From an uncultured Prevotellaceae bacterium (GTDB taxonomy: Bacteria; Bacteroidota; Bacteroidia; Bacteroidales; Muribaculaceae), in assembly GCA_900318535.1 (NCBI GenBank), contig ONKU01000001.1, positions 124,001 to 188,000 of the forward strand: 64,000 nucleotides of DNA. Direction: 5' to 3'. This document shows, one piece after another, positions 25,432 through 34,744 of this stretch; the first letter of the stretch is position 1; every line of letters begins with the position of its first letter. A program made the position numbers and the translations under genes. The notes under the pieces are model-generated. The model was not told the DNA's origin. It saw nothing but the letters and a program-made list of their open reading frames with translations, and did not search any database.

Positions 25432-25973
25432 AAACGGTCAAAATACTCCTAGCAGCCCTGATGCTGGCTTGCAGCATGCAAGTTCAGGCCAAGGATGACG
25501 CCTTGCGCCACACGACCGATGTATTGTGCCTGCTGCCCGACGCTACAGCGCTGGGGGTTGCCATCGCAAAACACGATACCGAGGGACTAAAACAACTGGG
25601 TCTGAGTACCGCCACCTGCCTGGCCGTCAATTATGGGCTGGAGCTGTGCATCCGCAAAGACCGCCCCGACGGAACCGGTCACCACGCTTTTCCCAGCACC
25701 CACACGGCCGTCGCCTTCAACGGCTCAACCTTCTTGATGAAACGCTATGGCTGGAAGTGGGGCGTTCCCGCCTATGTCGTCTCAAGTTTCGTGGCTTGGG
25801 GACGAGTTCACACCGACCGTCATGACTGGTGGGACGTACTGGGCGGTGCCGCCATCGGAGCCGGGAGCGCATTCATCTTCACCCGGCCGTTTATGGGAAA
25901 CGTTGACGTAGCAATAAGCCCGACCACCTTTGGTGACCGGGCCTATGGATTAACCGCTACTGTTCAGTTCTGA
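25428..25973 (+). CDS. PAP2-family phosphatase, exported
   Basis: The 181-residue protein has a signal peptide (KILLAALMLACSMQVQA). The three phosphatase motifs are KDRPDG (near 77), FPSTHTA (near 87-93) and GRVHTDRHDWWD (near 123-134), with the catalytic histidines in the last two. This is the periplasmic acid-phosphatase branch of PAP2, acting on lipid phosphates or small phosphate esters. It lacks the multiple helices of the membrane-bound type. It overlaps the YgiQ-like gene by 4 bases. Confidence 0.85.
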   Translation: MKTVKILLAALMLACSMQVQAKDDALRHTTDVLCLLPDATALGVAIAKHDTEGLKQLGLSTATCLAVNYGLELCIRKDRPDGTGHHAFPSTHTAVAFNGSTFLMKRYGWKWGVPAYVVSSFVAWGRVHTDRHDWWDVLGGAAIGAGSAFIFTRPFMGNVDVAISPTTFGDRAYGLTATVQF

Positions 25974-25976
25974 TTC

Positions 25977-27785
25977 TTACTTCACCAGCACTTTCTTGGC
26001 TGTGCCATTGCTCATCTTCACGATGTTGATGCCCTGACGCGGACCTTCCATCCTGCGGCCCATCACATCATAGTACTCAACGGGTACTGCATCATCATCG
26101 GTGAGAATCTCGTCAATGCCGTGGGATGGGTTATAGAGCTTTACTGACTCAGCGTTATTCAATTCCATATCGGTATAAACGCCAGCGGCAATGGGACGTG
26201 AGATAAACGCGACAACGTTCAGGTTGCCCAATACCCATTCGTCGGGAATGGTAACCGTAAACTCGTTGCAGTAGCCGCCATCAACCCTATTGAAATCAAC
26301 ACCCTTGACTGATCCCAAAGCCTGGCGGAAGACGCCATTGTGGACATACTTGGTAACCCACGTTCCACTGTTCAGCTGGGGAGCGACAACACTATCCTCA
26401 GTAATAAAGACGTTGAGCACATTGTCATCGCCCAATAGCAAATCAAAGTCGGGAGACATCTCACCCTTGACGGTGATGATGGCCTCGCGTGTTTCAGGAT
26501 CCACTACAGGAGTGATCTCGATGGTAGCAAACGTGGGATTCTGTTCCGTAATTTTGTCAAAGAAGCGGCCCAATTCCTCAGCTATCTGCGCGTGATACTC
26601 GGCATAGTAGCCGATGCTGTTGACCAGTTGCCTGTCGTTTTCCCAACCGGTTGAACGGTCGAAAGTGGCTGAAGGATAGGAATTATTGCCGACATAATCC
26701 ATGATGCTGTCGCCCTGGGCGGTGGACATGGGATCAGTGCCGTTGAAGTTGGCATGCACGCCCACCCAGATGATATCGTCACGCTGCTGAGTAAGGATGC
26801 TCAGCATCGAGTTGCCTAGCGGGCAATAGGTGCAATAGGTCGATGTGTACTGCTCCACATAGTGTTTCTGGCGGGGATAGACTGCGCTGTAGAGCATGAA
26901 CGAGGCATTCATCGGATAGACGTAATCCAGCGTCTCGCCAAGGGCCACCGCATTGTCGATGGTCAAGGTGTGGCTACCGCTGGACAGGTCATCGGTCACG
27001 AGGCCGTACTGGACAGTAATGGTGGCACCGGGCTCAATCACCTGGGCATTGTAAGCGAATCCAACTTTTTCGCCATCAACATTCACGTCAAAGGTCACTG
27101 CTGCGCTGTCAAGAGCTTGGGTGCCCCTGTTCTTCACATTGAAGGTGACTGGCATCTCATCTCCCTTTTTCACAAAGTCGGGACACTGCAACGCGCTGGC
27201 CTTGATCAGAACTTCGGGGAAATGGTCTTTTTCAACGACGCACTGAACACACAGGTTGCCATAAGGCTTCAGGCCGGCAGTCGTCCAACGGTACTGAGCA
27301 CCTGCTTTCTTGTACCAGTAAGTATCATAAGCCTCATCACCCTCGTGAACCAGGGCCAGGGGTTTATTGGTGCTGGTCTGTTCGTACTCGAAGCCAATCA
27401 GCAATCGGCCGCCCTCGGGCAGATTGAGTTGGTATGGAGACGGCAGATTAATGACATTCCATCCCGTACTGCTCACATTACAAGGCCAGGAAACCATCGA
27501 CCCGTAGGCACCGCCTGCGGTGATGGGAACGACAAAGACCTTGGTGACGGGAGTACTCTCGGCAAGGCCGACACGGAATGAAACGATTTTACCGCCAGCA
27601 AAAATGTCAAGTTCCTCAGATTCCAGGATTGTACCAATCGAGACCTTGCCGGTAGTGGAGGTCAAGCCAACGCCTTCGGTTCCGACCACATCGCTGTCGT
27701 AATGACCCATTATCCTCTGGATTTGGGCACTGGCAACCAAAGGGAGCAGCATGGCTGCCGCTAAGAGAAGAAAGAATTTTTTCAT
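25977..27785 (-). CDS. Secreted Omp28-like protein with T9SS-type tail
   Basis: The 602-residue protein has a signal peptide (FFLLLAAAMLLPLVASA). A jelly-roll-like N-terminal half is followed by a CARDB-like segment (PVTFNVKNRGTQALDSAAVT, about 210-290). Then comes an Omp28/thioredoxin-like region with a CxxC motif (EQYTSTYCTYCPLGNSM, about 310-326). The tail YYDVMGRRMEGPRQGINIV...KKVLVK has the form of a type IX secretion C-terminal signal, so it is probably surface-attached or released. Function unknown. It ends 4 bases from the convergent PAP2 gene. Confidence 0.75.
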   Translation of the reverse strand: MKKFFLLLAAAMLLPLVASAQIQRIMGHYDSDVVGTEGVGLTSTTGKVSIGTILESEELDIFAGGKIVSFRVGLAESTPVTKVFVVPITAGGAYGSMVSWPCNVSSTGWNVINLPSPYQLNLPEGGRLLIGFEYEQTSTNKPLALVHEGDEAYDTYWYKKAGAQYRWTTAGLKPYGNLCVQCVVEKDHFPEVLIKASALQCPDFVKKGDEMPVTFNVKNRGTQALDSAAVTFDVNVDGEKVGFAYNAQVIEPGATITVQYGLVTDDLSSGSHTLTIDNAVALGETLDYVYPMNASFMLYSAVYPRQKHYVEQYTSTYCTYCPLGNSMLSILTQQRDDIIWVGVHANFNGTDPMSTAQGDSIMDYVGNNSYPSATFDRSTGWENDRQLVNSIGYYAEYHAQIAEELGRFFDKITEQNPTFATIEITPVVDPETREAIITVKGEMSPDFDLLLGDDNVLNVFITEDSVVAPQLNSGTWVTKYVHNGVFRQALGSVKGVDFNRVDGGYCNEFTVTIPDEWVLGNLNVVAFISRPIAAGVYTDMELNNAESVKLYNPSHGIDEILTDDDAVPVEYYDVMGRRMEGPRQGINIVKMSNGTAKKVLVK

Positions 27786-27833
27786 GAATGTTTTTATTGT
27801 TTAATGGTTAGAAATCTTTCAGTCTAACAGGTC

Positions 27834-28517
27834 TTACGAGTTGAGGATGATATCGATAATGGCGTTGACATCGGCAATGTTCACCTCACCGTCACCATTG
27901 ACATCACCGTTTTCGGCGGGACTGTCCAAAATCATGTTGATAACGGCATTCACATCGGCAATATTCACCTCACCGTCACCATTCACGTCACCGACAATAG
28001 GCTCAATTACATTTCCCTTGACAAATCTCAGGGTAATGGTAGGGCCATCGGCTTTGTGAATATAGGTGGGCGGGAAAAAGCCCATTTTGGTGAAAATCTC
28101 AATCGTCAATGTTACGACACACTCACCGTCGGCAACGGGGAACCACTCGCTCTGGATATCCTGCAGGTCGCCCATGAGCTGGCCAATGCCTGTCTCATAG
28201 ACACCCACCTCGGTCTGCATGTTGCAGGTGGTGGGGAAACAGATCTGATAGGTGCCATTGTCAATCCTGTTGATGACATAATTCATCTTGATGTGGTCGG
28301 TGGTTGAGCCACCCAAATTCAGCACCGAAATGCCGGAATAGATGACGTCACTCACCTCGTCAAACGACTCAACGACATTGCGGACAACGGTAGCTCCGTT
28401 CTCGATGATGTTGCCCTCCTCGTCCATAAACACATAGCTCTCATCAATCTCTTGAGCCATTGCAGGCCATGCCAGCATGGACAGGCCAAACAGTAATAAA
28501 GTAAAGAATTTCCTCAT
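27834..28517 (-). CDS. Small secreted protein with C-terminal dockerin
   Basis: The 227-residue protein has a signal peptide (FFTLLLFGLSMLAWPAMA), a central domain of about 140 residues that I do not recognise, and a C-terminal type I dockerin made of two near-identical EF-hand-like repeats, GDVNGDGEVNIADVNAVIN and GDVNGDGEVNIADVNAIID. The two repeats are also nearly identical as DNA. Dockerins bind calcium and cohesins; no cohesin is seen in this window. It lies between two Omp28-type genes on the same strand. Confidence 0.8.
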   Translation of the reverse strand: MRKFFTLLLFGLSMLAWPAMAQEIDESYVFMDEEGNIIENGATVVRNVVESFDEVSDVIYSGISVLNLGGSTTDHIKMNYVINRIDNGTYQICFPTTCNMQTEVGVYETGIGQLMGDLQDIQSEWFPVADGECVVTLTIEIFTKMGFFPPTYIHKADGPTITLRFVKGNVIEPIVGDVNGDGEVNIADVNAVINMILDSPAENGDVNGDGEVNIADVNAIIDIILNS

Positions 28518-28537
28518 ATTTCAGTCTTTGATAAAGT

Positions 28538-29335
28538 TTAGTCAATCAGTTTCTTTTTAGCTACCTGATGCACGCCTGAATCGTCGTACAGGAAGGTAAC
28601 GACACTGCAGTGTTCAGGCACCCATGCGGGATCGAGCTTCAACTCATAGTTCTTAACAGCCACCTGGCCATGGCTCACGCTCAACGCGTCGCCCCAAGGG
28701 TCGTTCACGCTTGCACGAAACACATGCATGTGGTTGTAGTGTTCTTCCCTGCTGCCATCGGGCATTAACTGGAAACTGTCGATACTGTCCTCGACAAGCC
28801 AAACCTGCAACTTGCCGCTGACAAGAGCAGAGTCCAGACCGATGGTCTGCACCTCGATGGCCGCATCGCGCGTTTCTGCGTCGTAATCGATATCGGTCAG
28901 GAAACTCACCGGGGGCTCGATAGCCACTTCATAGTTCACGCCACCGGCCCAATCAGTGTAACTGAATGGGGTTGAACCAAACAGCCTGTCAATCAAGCCT
29001 ATCGGCTGGGCCGACATTCCCCACGTGTTGAAATACATATCACCCACCTCGGTGTAGAGTGGTGACGGCTCACCCTTAGATTTGCCGAAGGGTCCCGAAT
29101 GGATTGCCACGGCAATCACAATCGAGTCGCCATACTGTTCAATCAGACGCTCAATTTCCTCGGTGGCGCGGGGGCAGTTCACACAATACTGGCCCGTGTA
29201 GTCCTCGATAAGGACAGCACGGCTCACTTGCGGCGGTTCCACATAGATGAGTCGGTCGTTAACCGATACCTCATCACAGGCGACCATCAGTCCTAGCGCA
29301 GCCCACATCAAAAATATATAGTACAACTTTTTCAT
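28538..29335 (-). CDS. Omp28-related outer-membrane lipoprotein
   Basis: The 265-residue protein has a lipoprotein signal (WAALGLMVAC, lipid-modified Cys near 20). A thioredoxin-like N-terminal part follows with the pair YTGQYCVNCPRATEEIERL (near 48-66), as in the Omp28 family. It is the last of a compact set (TlpA-like, DUF6029, Omp28) on the minus strand and starts 3 bases after the stop of the DUF6029 gene, so it should be co-transcribed. A role in envelope redox or delivery to a TlpA-like partner is a guess from the neighbours. Confidence 0.82.
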   Translation of the reverse strand: MKKLYYIFLMWAALGLMVACDEVSVNDRLIYVEPPQVSRAVLIEDYTGQYCVNCPRATEEIERLIEQYGDSIVIAVAIHSGPFGKSKGEPSPLYTEVGDMYFNTWGMSAQPIGLIDRLFGSTPFSYTDWAGGVNYEVAIEPPVSFLTDIDYDAETRDAAIEVQTIGLDSALVSGKLQVWLVEDSIDSFQLMPDGSREEHYNHMHVFRASVNDPWGDALSVSHGQVAVKNYELKLDPAWVPEHCSVVTFLYDDSGVHQVAKKKLID

Positions 29336-29338
29336 CGC

Positions 29339-30988
29339 TTAGAACGTGTAATTATATGATAATGTGAAACCCTTGCTGGCGGGCACCCAACGGCACACAC
29401 CGCCCGAGCAGTTATAACCGTCGTCGGTGCGGCCATATCCCACCTGGATGCGGTGTGACTTGAGGCTGTAGGTCACCAAAGCCTGATAGTAATGTAGCTT
29501 AGTTTCTCCACAGTTCCACTGGTCGCTCACCGTGAACATCCAATGTGGAGCCAATGAGAGTTCTGCCAGGCCAAATGCCCAGTCACCCTCGTCACCCTCA
29601 CAGAACTGGTATTGCAACTCACAACGCAATGCCAGTTTGGGCGAGAACTTGTATTTTCCGTCAGCAACCAGGATGTTAGACTTGATCATGCCGCCATGCC
29701 CCTCGACAATCGTCATGTTATAACGCTGGTTCATGTACATGAATATCAGCGAGAAGTCTCGTGTGAAGCGTTTTTCCATCATCACGTTGATATCCTGATA
29801 ATAGGTTTCTCCCATCTTAAAGAAGGAGGTCTTGTAGCCGTCACTGCCCATTAGGCGATCGGGGACTGCCGCATTCTTGATATCGCCCTTGTCCAGCGCA
29901 CGCACATGCGAGAAGTTAAATATCAGCTTGGTGCCGTACTTTCCGCCCAAGGGAGTGTTCTTCTTGAACGAGTAAGCCGCCTCGGCCTGGAAAGCCCACT
30001 CGCCATCCAATTGGGTGGCATAAGGATAAGAGGCCGGCAAGGCATAGGTGTGCTCATGCGTGAAAGCAGGCAAGTGGTTGATGAAACTTGACGTGCCAGC
30101 CATACTACGGTCGCTGCGGAACGACATACCCTGGCTGCGCTTTGCCTGCAGCAGCACACTCAATCCCTTTTTGGAATAGGAAGTGCTGAGCATGGCCACA
30201 TTGCCCTTGCCATAGTGGTACCCGTTGTCAAATGACGGGTCCTGGGTCTTTTGGGCATATTCGGCCAAGATGCCGAAACCCTTGTGAATCAAATTGATTC
30301 GAGCATCCCATGCATTTACGTATTCGGGCATCTTGAGCTTGTGTGTCGCGTCCACAAAGATGGCATCATCATCGGCCTTCTCGTGCTTGTTTACCCACGA
30401 GCCGCCGATGGTGACATGGGTATCATGCGACTCCAGCGACTTGATGAACTGCTCAAGACCGATTTCCAGGTCCACACCGCTCACGAGGGCATCGTTGTGA
30501 TGCCAATAGCGGCGCTGCTTTCCCGTCAAAGCCTTGAGGGTCACGCCATCCACAGGTTTGTAACTCAAGTGGGCACCTCTCAAGGCATTGTCAATGCCAA
30601 GCGAGCGTTCCTCATAGGTGCGCAGGACAAAACCCGAGCCAAACTGCTCGTAATAGTCACCTACAGTCAGTTCCACTTTCTTGTAGTGTCCCTTGACATA
30701 GAAATGGGGGACACCCCACCCCTTGAAATCGGGCTCATAACCCGGCAACGGGTATTTCAGGAACTCGAAACGGGCCCCGGCATCCACATACTTGCTGCCC
30801 AGGTTCAAATCCAGGTAAGTGTTGGTCAGCACTTTGTCCTTGGAATGCTCGGTACCGATTTCCTCATCGTCTTGCGGTATCAGGACATCACTCTGGATGC
30901 TACCGTTCAGTGTCACTTGCGAGAATGCGGGCACTGCTGCCAACAGCAATACCGGCAGTAACAAGTGTATCAGGTTCTTAGGGTTCAT
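29339..30988 (-). CDS. DUF6029 family outer-membrane protein
   Basis: Starting at ATG 30988 (MNPKNLIHLLLPVLLLAAVPAFS) gives a 549-residue protein with a clear signal peptide; the longer open frame upstream lacks one at its start. The mature part opens with VTLNGSIQSDVLIPQDDE and is rich in alternating hydrophobic and aromatic strands, ending in FTLSYNYTF with a terminal aromatic, as in beta-barrels. This corresponds to DUF6029, a Bacteroidetes family of unknown function that often sits with TlpA and Omp28 genes, as here. Confidence 0.8.
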   Translation of the reverse strand: MNPKNLIHLLLPVLLLAAVPAFSQVTLNGSIQSDVLIPQDDEEIGTEHSKDKVLTNTYLDLNLGSKYVDAGARFEFLKYPLPGYEPDFKGWGVPHFYVKGHYKKVELTVGDYYEQFGSGFVLRTYEERSLGIDNALRGAHLSYKPVDGVTLKALTGKQRRYWHHNDALVSGVDLEIGLEQFIKSLESHDTHVTIGGSWVNKHEKADDDAIFVDATHKLKMPEYVNAWDARINLIHKGFGILAEYAQKTQDPSFDNGYHYGKGNVAMLSTSYSKKGLSVLLQAKRSQGMSFRSDRSMAGTSSFINHLPAFTHEHTYALPASYPYATQLDGEWAFQAEAAYSFKKNTPLGGKYGTKLIFNFSHVRALDKGDIKNAAVPDRLMGSDGYKTSFFKMGETYYQDINVMMEKRFTRDFSLIFMYMNQRYNMTIVEGHGGMIKSNILVADGKYKFSPKLALRCELQYQFCEGDEGDWAFGLAELSLAPHWMFTVSDQWNCGETKLHYYQALVTYSLKSHRIQVGYGRTDDGYNCSGGVCRWVPASKGFTLSYNYTF

Positions 30989-31007
30989 TATTGAAGTAAT
31001 GGAAATA

Positions 31008-31499
31008 CTAGTTGGCCAGTAGCTTGCGCACCTCATCTATCAGTTCATTCTCGGCACCGTCGGTGTATCCGCTGTGCTTGGCAACGATGTTGCCGTTGCC
31101 GTCCACAACGACAACAAAAGGAATCATCTGGCCACCCAAGGCTTTGAGCAACTCACTGTTGGGGTCGAGCAGGACATCGTATTCCCATTCATTCTGGTCC
31201 ACCAGCGGCTTAACCTTATTGATGTTCTGAGCCTGGTCAACGCTCACAGCAAAGATCTTGACACCAGTCTCCTCCTGCCACTCGTCATAGACCTCGGCGA
31301 TGGCCGAGAGCTCGCGGTTGCATGGCTTGCACCATGTGGCAAAAAAATCGATGATAAACGGCTTGCCGTCGTTACTCAAAGTCTCGGTGTTGATGGACGA
31401 GCCGTCAATCGTCTTCAGTGACACGGCAGGCAGTTGTGCCTGGGCAATACCAAATGCAGCCAGGAAACAAATCACAGTAGCTAAAACACACTTTTTCAT
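31008..31499 (-). CDS. TlpA-like periplasmic thioredoxin
   Basis: Start chosen at ATG 31499 (MKKCVLATVICFLAAFG), giving 163 residues with a signal peptide. The active site is FFATWCKPCNRE (CKPC near 58-61), and the cis-proline region PFVVVVDGNG follows, typical of the TlpA/ResA group of disulfide reductases. It is the first gene of the TlpA-DUF6029-Omp28 set, 19 bases before the DUF6029 start. A -7 element TAATTTTG (minus strand 31546-31539) lies upstream. Confidence 0.88.
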   Translation of the reverse strand: MKKCVLATVICFLAAFGIAQAQLPAVSLKTIDGSSINTETLSNDGKPFIIDFFATWCKPCNRELSAIAEVYDEWQEETGVKIFAVSVDQAQNINKVKPLVDQNEWEYDVLLDPNSELLKALGGQMIPFVVVVDGNGNIVAKHSGYTDGAENELIDEVRKLLAN

Positions 31500-31637
31500 A
31501 TACCTCTTGTATTCTAATTTCACATAATTAATGACGCGCAAAATTAACCCATAAAAAGCAATTATCGTACAAAAAGCACTTGAAAATAATCAAAATCAAT
31601 CAATTTATGATTTTTTAACAACCAATCATAAAAGCAA

Positions 31638-31667
31638 CCCCATGCCTGGTTTTGTGCCATGCATGGG
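31638..31667 (-). terminator. Hairpin after the gene at 31711
   Basis: CCCATGC (31638-31644) pairs with GCATGGG (31661-31667), 44 bases past the stop of the upstream minus-strand gene, followed by a short T-run. A modest terminator candidate. Confidence 0.4.
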
Positions 31668-31710
31668 ACTGTAAAAAGCGCTGTCAGTCAACAATCAGAC
31701 GGCCAACAGA

Positions 31711-33369
31711 TCAGTTCATCACCTTCTTGGTGGTAACGATACCGTTCTCATCGGTGGTACGGATGATGTTCATGCCGGGCTGCAGTTCATTCACCTTGCG
31801 GCCATCAACCGTGTAGATCTCGACGGTGTTGATGCGGGTGCTGGTCTCGACCTCATTGATCGCACTGGGGTTGTCTTCACCAATCTGTACACACATCACG
31901 AACATGCCACCACTGCCGGGGATCTCCTCCCAGTTGTCATCATACTGAGGATCCTGGGTGTAGAAAATATAGGCATAATTCTCATCGTAGGTAACTGAGA
32001 AGCCGTTCGACTTGAAGTTGTCCTCGCAGATTTGCTTGGTCCATACGATCTCACCGAATTCATCCAGCATAACGACCATGAAGTTGGCGCCATTCCAGCT
32101 GGTGCAGTTGCCGTAAAGCAGAACCCAACCATCCAGGACGGGAATCACCTTAACAGGCTTGAAGCCCCAATCCTCATTGAAGTCGAGGGCCTTGCCATGG
32201 ATGTCCTCACCGGTCCAGAAGTAGTTGTTGTAATCGTCAACCACGTTCACGTTCATGTAGTGGGCTGAGCCCGAGTAGCTCCATTCCCAAGCCACGAATG
32301 CGCGGTTTTCCTTCACGCCCATTTCAGCGCTACCGGCATCGCCATCGATGCTGGCGTTCAGGCTGACAGCCTCGGCGGCCGTCTCGCCCTCGGGGGTCAG
32401 CTGGTTAACCACCTGATAGCCGTAGAAGTCTGCCAACACGCGATAAGACAGCATCAGGTTCTCATTCTCGTTAACAGCCATGAGAGGAGTGGGCATGTAC
32501 ATGCCGCCCGACAGCGACCTCTCATCGATTGTAACAGGAGCCTCCCATTCATTGGCAAGACCGGCATTGAGCAACTGGCCATCAAGGCCTGAATTCTCGT
32601 TGTCATAGACCAGGTAGATGTTGCCCTCGGGAGCAGGCTGCATCGCCAGGATTCTGGAAGCCATCGACATGGGTGCCTCGTTAGCAACAGTGCCGTCGTT
32701 GTTCAGGGCGACAAGCAGCCAAGCGCTGTCATTTACCTGTACCGAGTCGGGCATCGGCTGGTTGGGGAACCAGGGTGAAGGCGACCAGTTGTCCTCGGTG
32801 GCCTTTTCCATGTAATACTCAGAGTGGTTAACAGCGGCAAAGATGTTGTCACCGCTCACACAGATGGCGGGAGCCACATCCTCGATAGCAAACGCGGTCT
32901 CGTGAATCTTGCCTGCAGGGAACAGGATACCGTCAGCATCCCAGACGGGTTGGCCCTGCTGGTTGTAGCGATAAAGGTAGGATTCGGCATTCTCCTCGTT
33001 GGGATCATTGCGCACATCGGTGTAGCCCAAGAGGATGTCACCGTTGGGTGCCAATGCCAGTGCATAATCGGTAGTCCAGGTGCGGGTGCGCTTGTCGCAA
33101 ACGATTACGCCCTCGTCGCCGAACATGGCATTGCCATTGGCGTCAAAAATCTGCAGGTGCAGCTTGTAAGAGAAAACGCCGTCGGCTCTCTCACCACGCA
33201 GCCAGGTGAGAATGATCTTGCCATCATCGGTGCGCAAGGTTTTCATCTGCGTCTGGCCCTGAGTGCCTTCTGCGTCCAGGCGGGTAGCCTCGGTGTCACT
33301 GGGTTGCCACTGGGCCATCATTACTACGGCGGTCAATGCCACCATCATCAACGTAAAGATTCTTTTCAT
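31711..33369 (-). CDS. Secreted protein with T9SS-type tail, function unknown
   Basis: The 552-residue protein has a signal peptide (FTLMMVALTAVVMMAQ). The body contains repeated blade-like segments (GKIILTWLRGERADG, GDILLGYTDVRNDP, RAFVAWEWSYSGS), which suggest a beta-propeller fold. The tail VEIYTVDGRKVNELQPGMNI...GIVTTKKVMN fits a type IX secretion signal. No catalytic motif was recognised. It stands alone with a likely hairpin after it; a TACTTTTG element lies upstream (minus strand 33429-33422). Confidence 0.7.
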   Translation of the reverse strand: MKRIFTLMMVALTAVVMMAQWQPSDTEATRLDAEGTQGQTQMKTLRTDDGKIILTWLRGERADGVFSYKLHLQIFDANGNAMFGDEGVIVCDKRTRTWTTDYALALAPNGDILLGYTDVRNDPNEENAESYLYRYNQQGQPVWDADGILFPAGKIHETAFAIEDVAPAICVSGDNIFAAVNHSEYYMEKATEDNWSPSPWFPNQPMPDSVQVNDSAWLLVALNNDGTVANEAPMSMASRILAMQPAPEGNIYLVYDNENSGLDGQLLNAGLANEWEAPVTIDERSLSGGMYMPTPLMAVNENENLMLSYRVLADFYGYQVVNQLTPEGETAAEAVSLNASIDGDAGSAEMGVKENRAFVAWEWSYSGSAHYMNVNVVDDYNNYFWTGEDIHGKALDFNEDWGFKPVKVIPVLDGWVLLYGNCTSWNGANFMVVMLDEFGEIVWTKQICEDNFKSNGFSVTYDENYAYIFYTQDPQYDDNWEEIPGSGGMFVMCVQIGEDNPSAINEVETSTRINTVEIYTVDGRKVNELQPGMNIIRTTDENGIVTTKKVMN

Positions 33370-33521
33370 AATTACATGCGGTTAATGGTTGATAATTAAA
33401 AATAGTCCAAAAATTGATGCACAAAAGTAATAAAAAAAAGGCAATCCCTCCCTTTTTTAGAAAAAAAATCGCCAATCAGGCCAAAACCACGAAAAGCAGT
33501 AAGGATTTTCCGGAAAAACCA

Positions 33522-34712
33522 TTACCGCGACGCCCGGTAATAGAGCACGGCTGCGATGATGATATAGACAAAGTTGGGAATCCACATCGCCACACGAGGG
33601 CTGGTGTAACCCGAAACGGCAAAGGTAGAGGTCACCGTCATGAAAAGAATATAGGAGAAGCTCAATAACAGTCCCAGACCGATGTTTAGGCCGATTCCTC
33701 CCCTCACCTTGCGGGACGAGAGCGACAGGCCGATAATGGTGAGGATAAACGAGGCTGCCGTCATGGCTATGCGGCGCTCATACTCGATTTCAAAGTTCTT
33801 GATATTGGCCACGCCACGGGCTTTCTGCTTATCTATGTACTGCTTGAGCTCGGGCGATGTCATGGTCTGCTCGTCGTTTTTGGAGATGAGGAAGTCACGC
33901 GGGTCGATGTTGAGCAGTGTGTCCATCACCGTGCCTTGGATCATGGTCTCCTTCATTCCCTTGAAATGGCGGATGGTGTAATTGCGCACGGTCCACAGGC
34001 CTACCGAGTCGTAACGGATCGTCTCGGCGGTGAGACGCGACTTGAGGGTTGTTCCGTCAAATTCCTCCAGCGAAAAACGGAAACCGCTACGGGTCGAATT
34101 ATCATAGCGCGCCATGTAAGCCATCACGCCGGGTTTGACCTGCAGCTGGATATTGTCACCATAAACCACTTCCTTGTTCTTGACCCACTTGTTGGTGTAG
34201 GCAATGCGCTCAACGTTGGCCGGCGGAATGATATAGGCCGACAGCACATAACTGCCCACGGCAATCACGGCTGCCGAGAAGAGGTAAGGCAACGTCAGGC
34301 GATGGAAGCTGATGCCGTTAGACAGCATGGCAATGACCTCGCTGCGGTCGGCAAGACGCGAGGTAAAGAAAATCACTGCGATGAAGGTAAACAGCGGGCT
34401 GAACTGGCTGAGTACGAAGGGCAGGAAGTTCATGAAGTACTGGAACACGGTCGCCTTGAGCGGTGCAGTGAGCACAGCGTCCAGTTTCTCGTTGATATCG
34501 AAGATGACGACAATGGCAAACAGCAGCAGGATGGCAAAGAAGAAGGTACCCAAGAAATTCTTGATGATATAGCGGTCGAAGCGCTTCACGTAATACCACG
34601 GGTAGCGCTTGCGGGCAGCTTTCTCGGGAGCCGGCTTTGACTGTTCGGTAGACGCCAGATCTTGCGTCTCTACAGGCTGCAACGCTATGTCGTTGAGTTC
34701 CTCTTCCATCAC
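33522..34712 (-). CDS. lptG: LptG/LptF-type LPS export permease
   Basis: The 396-residue YjgP/YjgQ-family permease has the usual six helices, three before and three after a periplasmic beta-jellyroll. The first begins DRYIIKNFLGTFFFAILLL; a late one is FSYILFMTVTSTFAVSG. With LptB and LptF it pulls lipopolysaccharide from the inner membrane. The N-terminus is extended by about 40 residues before DRYIIKNFLG, and part of this (VETQDLAS) is encoded by an AGACGC palindrome copy at 34649-34673. The gene starts 21 bases after the tgt stop. The choice between LptG and LptF is not certain. Confidence 0.88.
   Translation of the reverse strand: MMEEELNDIALQPVETQDLASTEQSKPAPEKAARKRYPWYYVKRFDRYIIKNFLGTFFFAILLLFAIVVIFDINEKLDAVLTAPLKATVFQYFMNFLPFVLSQFSPLFTFIAVIFFTSRLADRSEVIAMLSNGISFHRLTLPYLFSAAVIAVGSYVLSAYIIPPANVERIAYTNKWVKNKEVVYGDNIQLQVKPGVMAYMARYDNSTRSGFRFSLEEFDGTTLKSRLTAETIRYDSVGLWTVRNYTIRHFKGMKETMIQGTVMDTLLNIDPRDFLISKNDEQTMTSPELKQYIDKQKARGVANIKNFEIEYERRIAMTAASFILTIIGLSLSSRKVRGGIGLNIGLGLLLSFSYILFMTVTSTFAVSGYTSPRVAMWIPNFVYIIIAAVLYYRASR
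34649..34673. repeat. AGACGC palindrome copy inside lptG
   Basis: TAGACGCCAGATCTTGCGTC and the following TCTAC are a slightly decayed copy of the palindrome at 9862-9887. Read on the minus strand within lptG it encodes VETQDLAS. Confidence 0.75.
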
Positions 34713-34744
34713 CTAAAACCTAATACCTAATGCCTAAAGCCTTA
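34710..34744. repeat. Heptanucleotide repeat tract between tgt and lptG
   Basis: Five 7-base units on the plus strand: CACCTAA, AACCTAA, TACCTAA, TGCCTAA, AGCCTTA (TTAGGNN when read with the genes). The tgt stop codon (34734-34736) is inside the tract, which ends 2 bases into the lptG start region. Confidence 0.8.
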
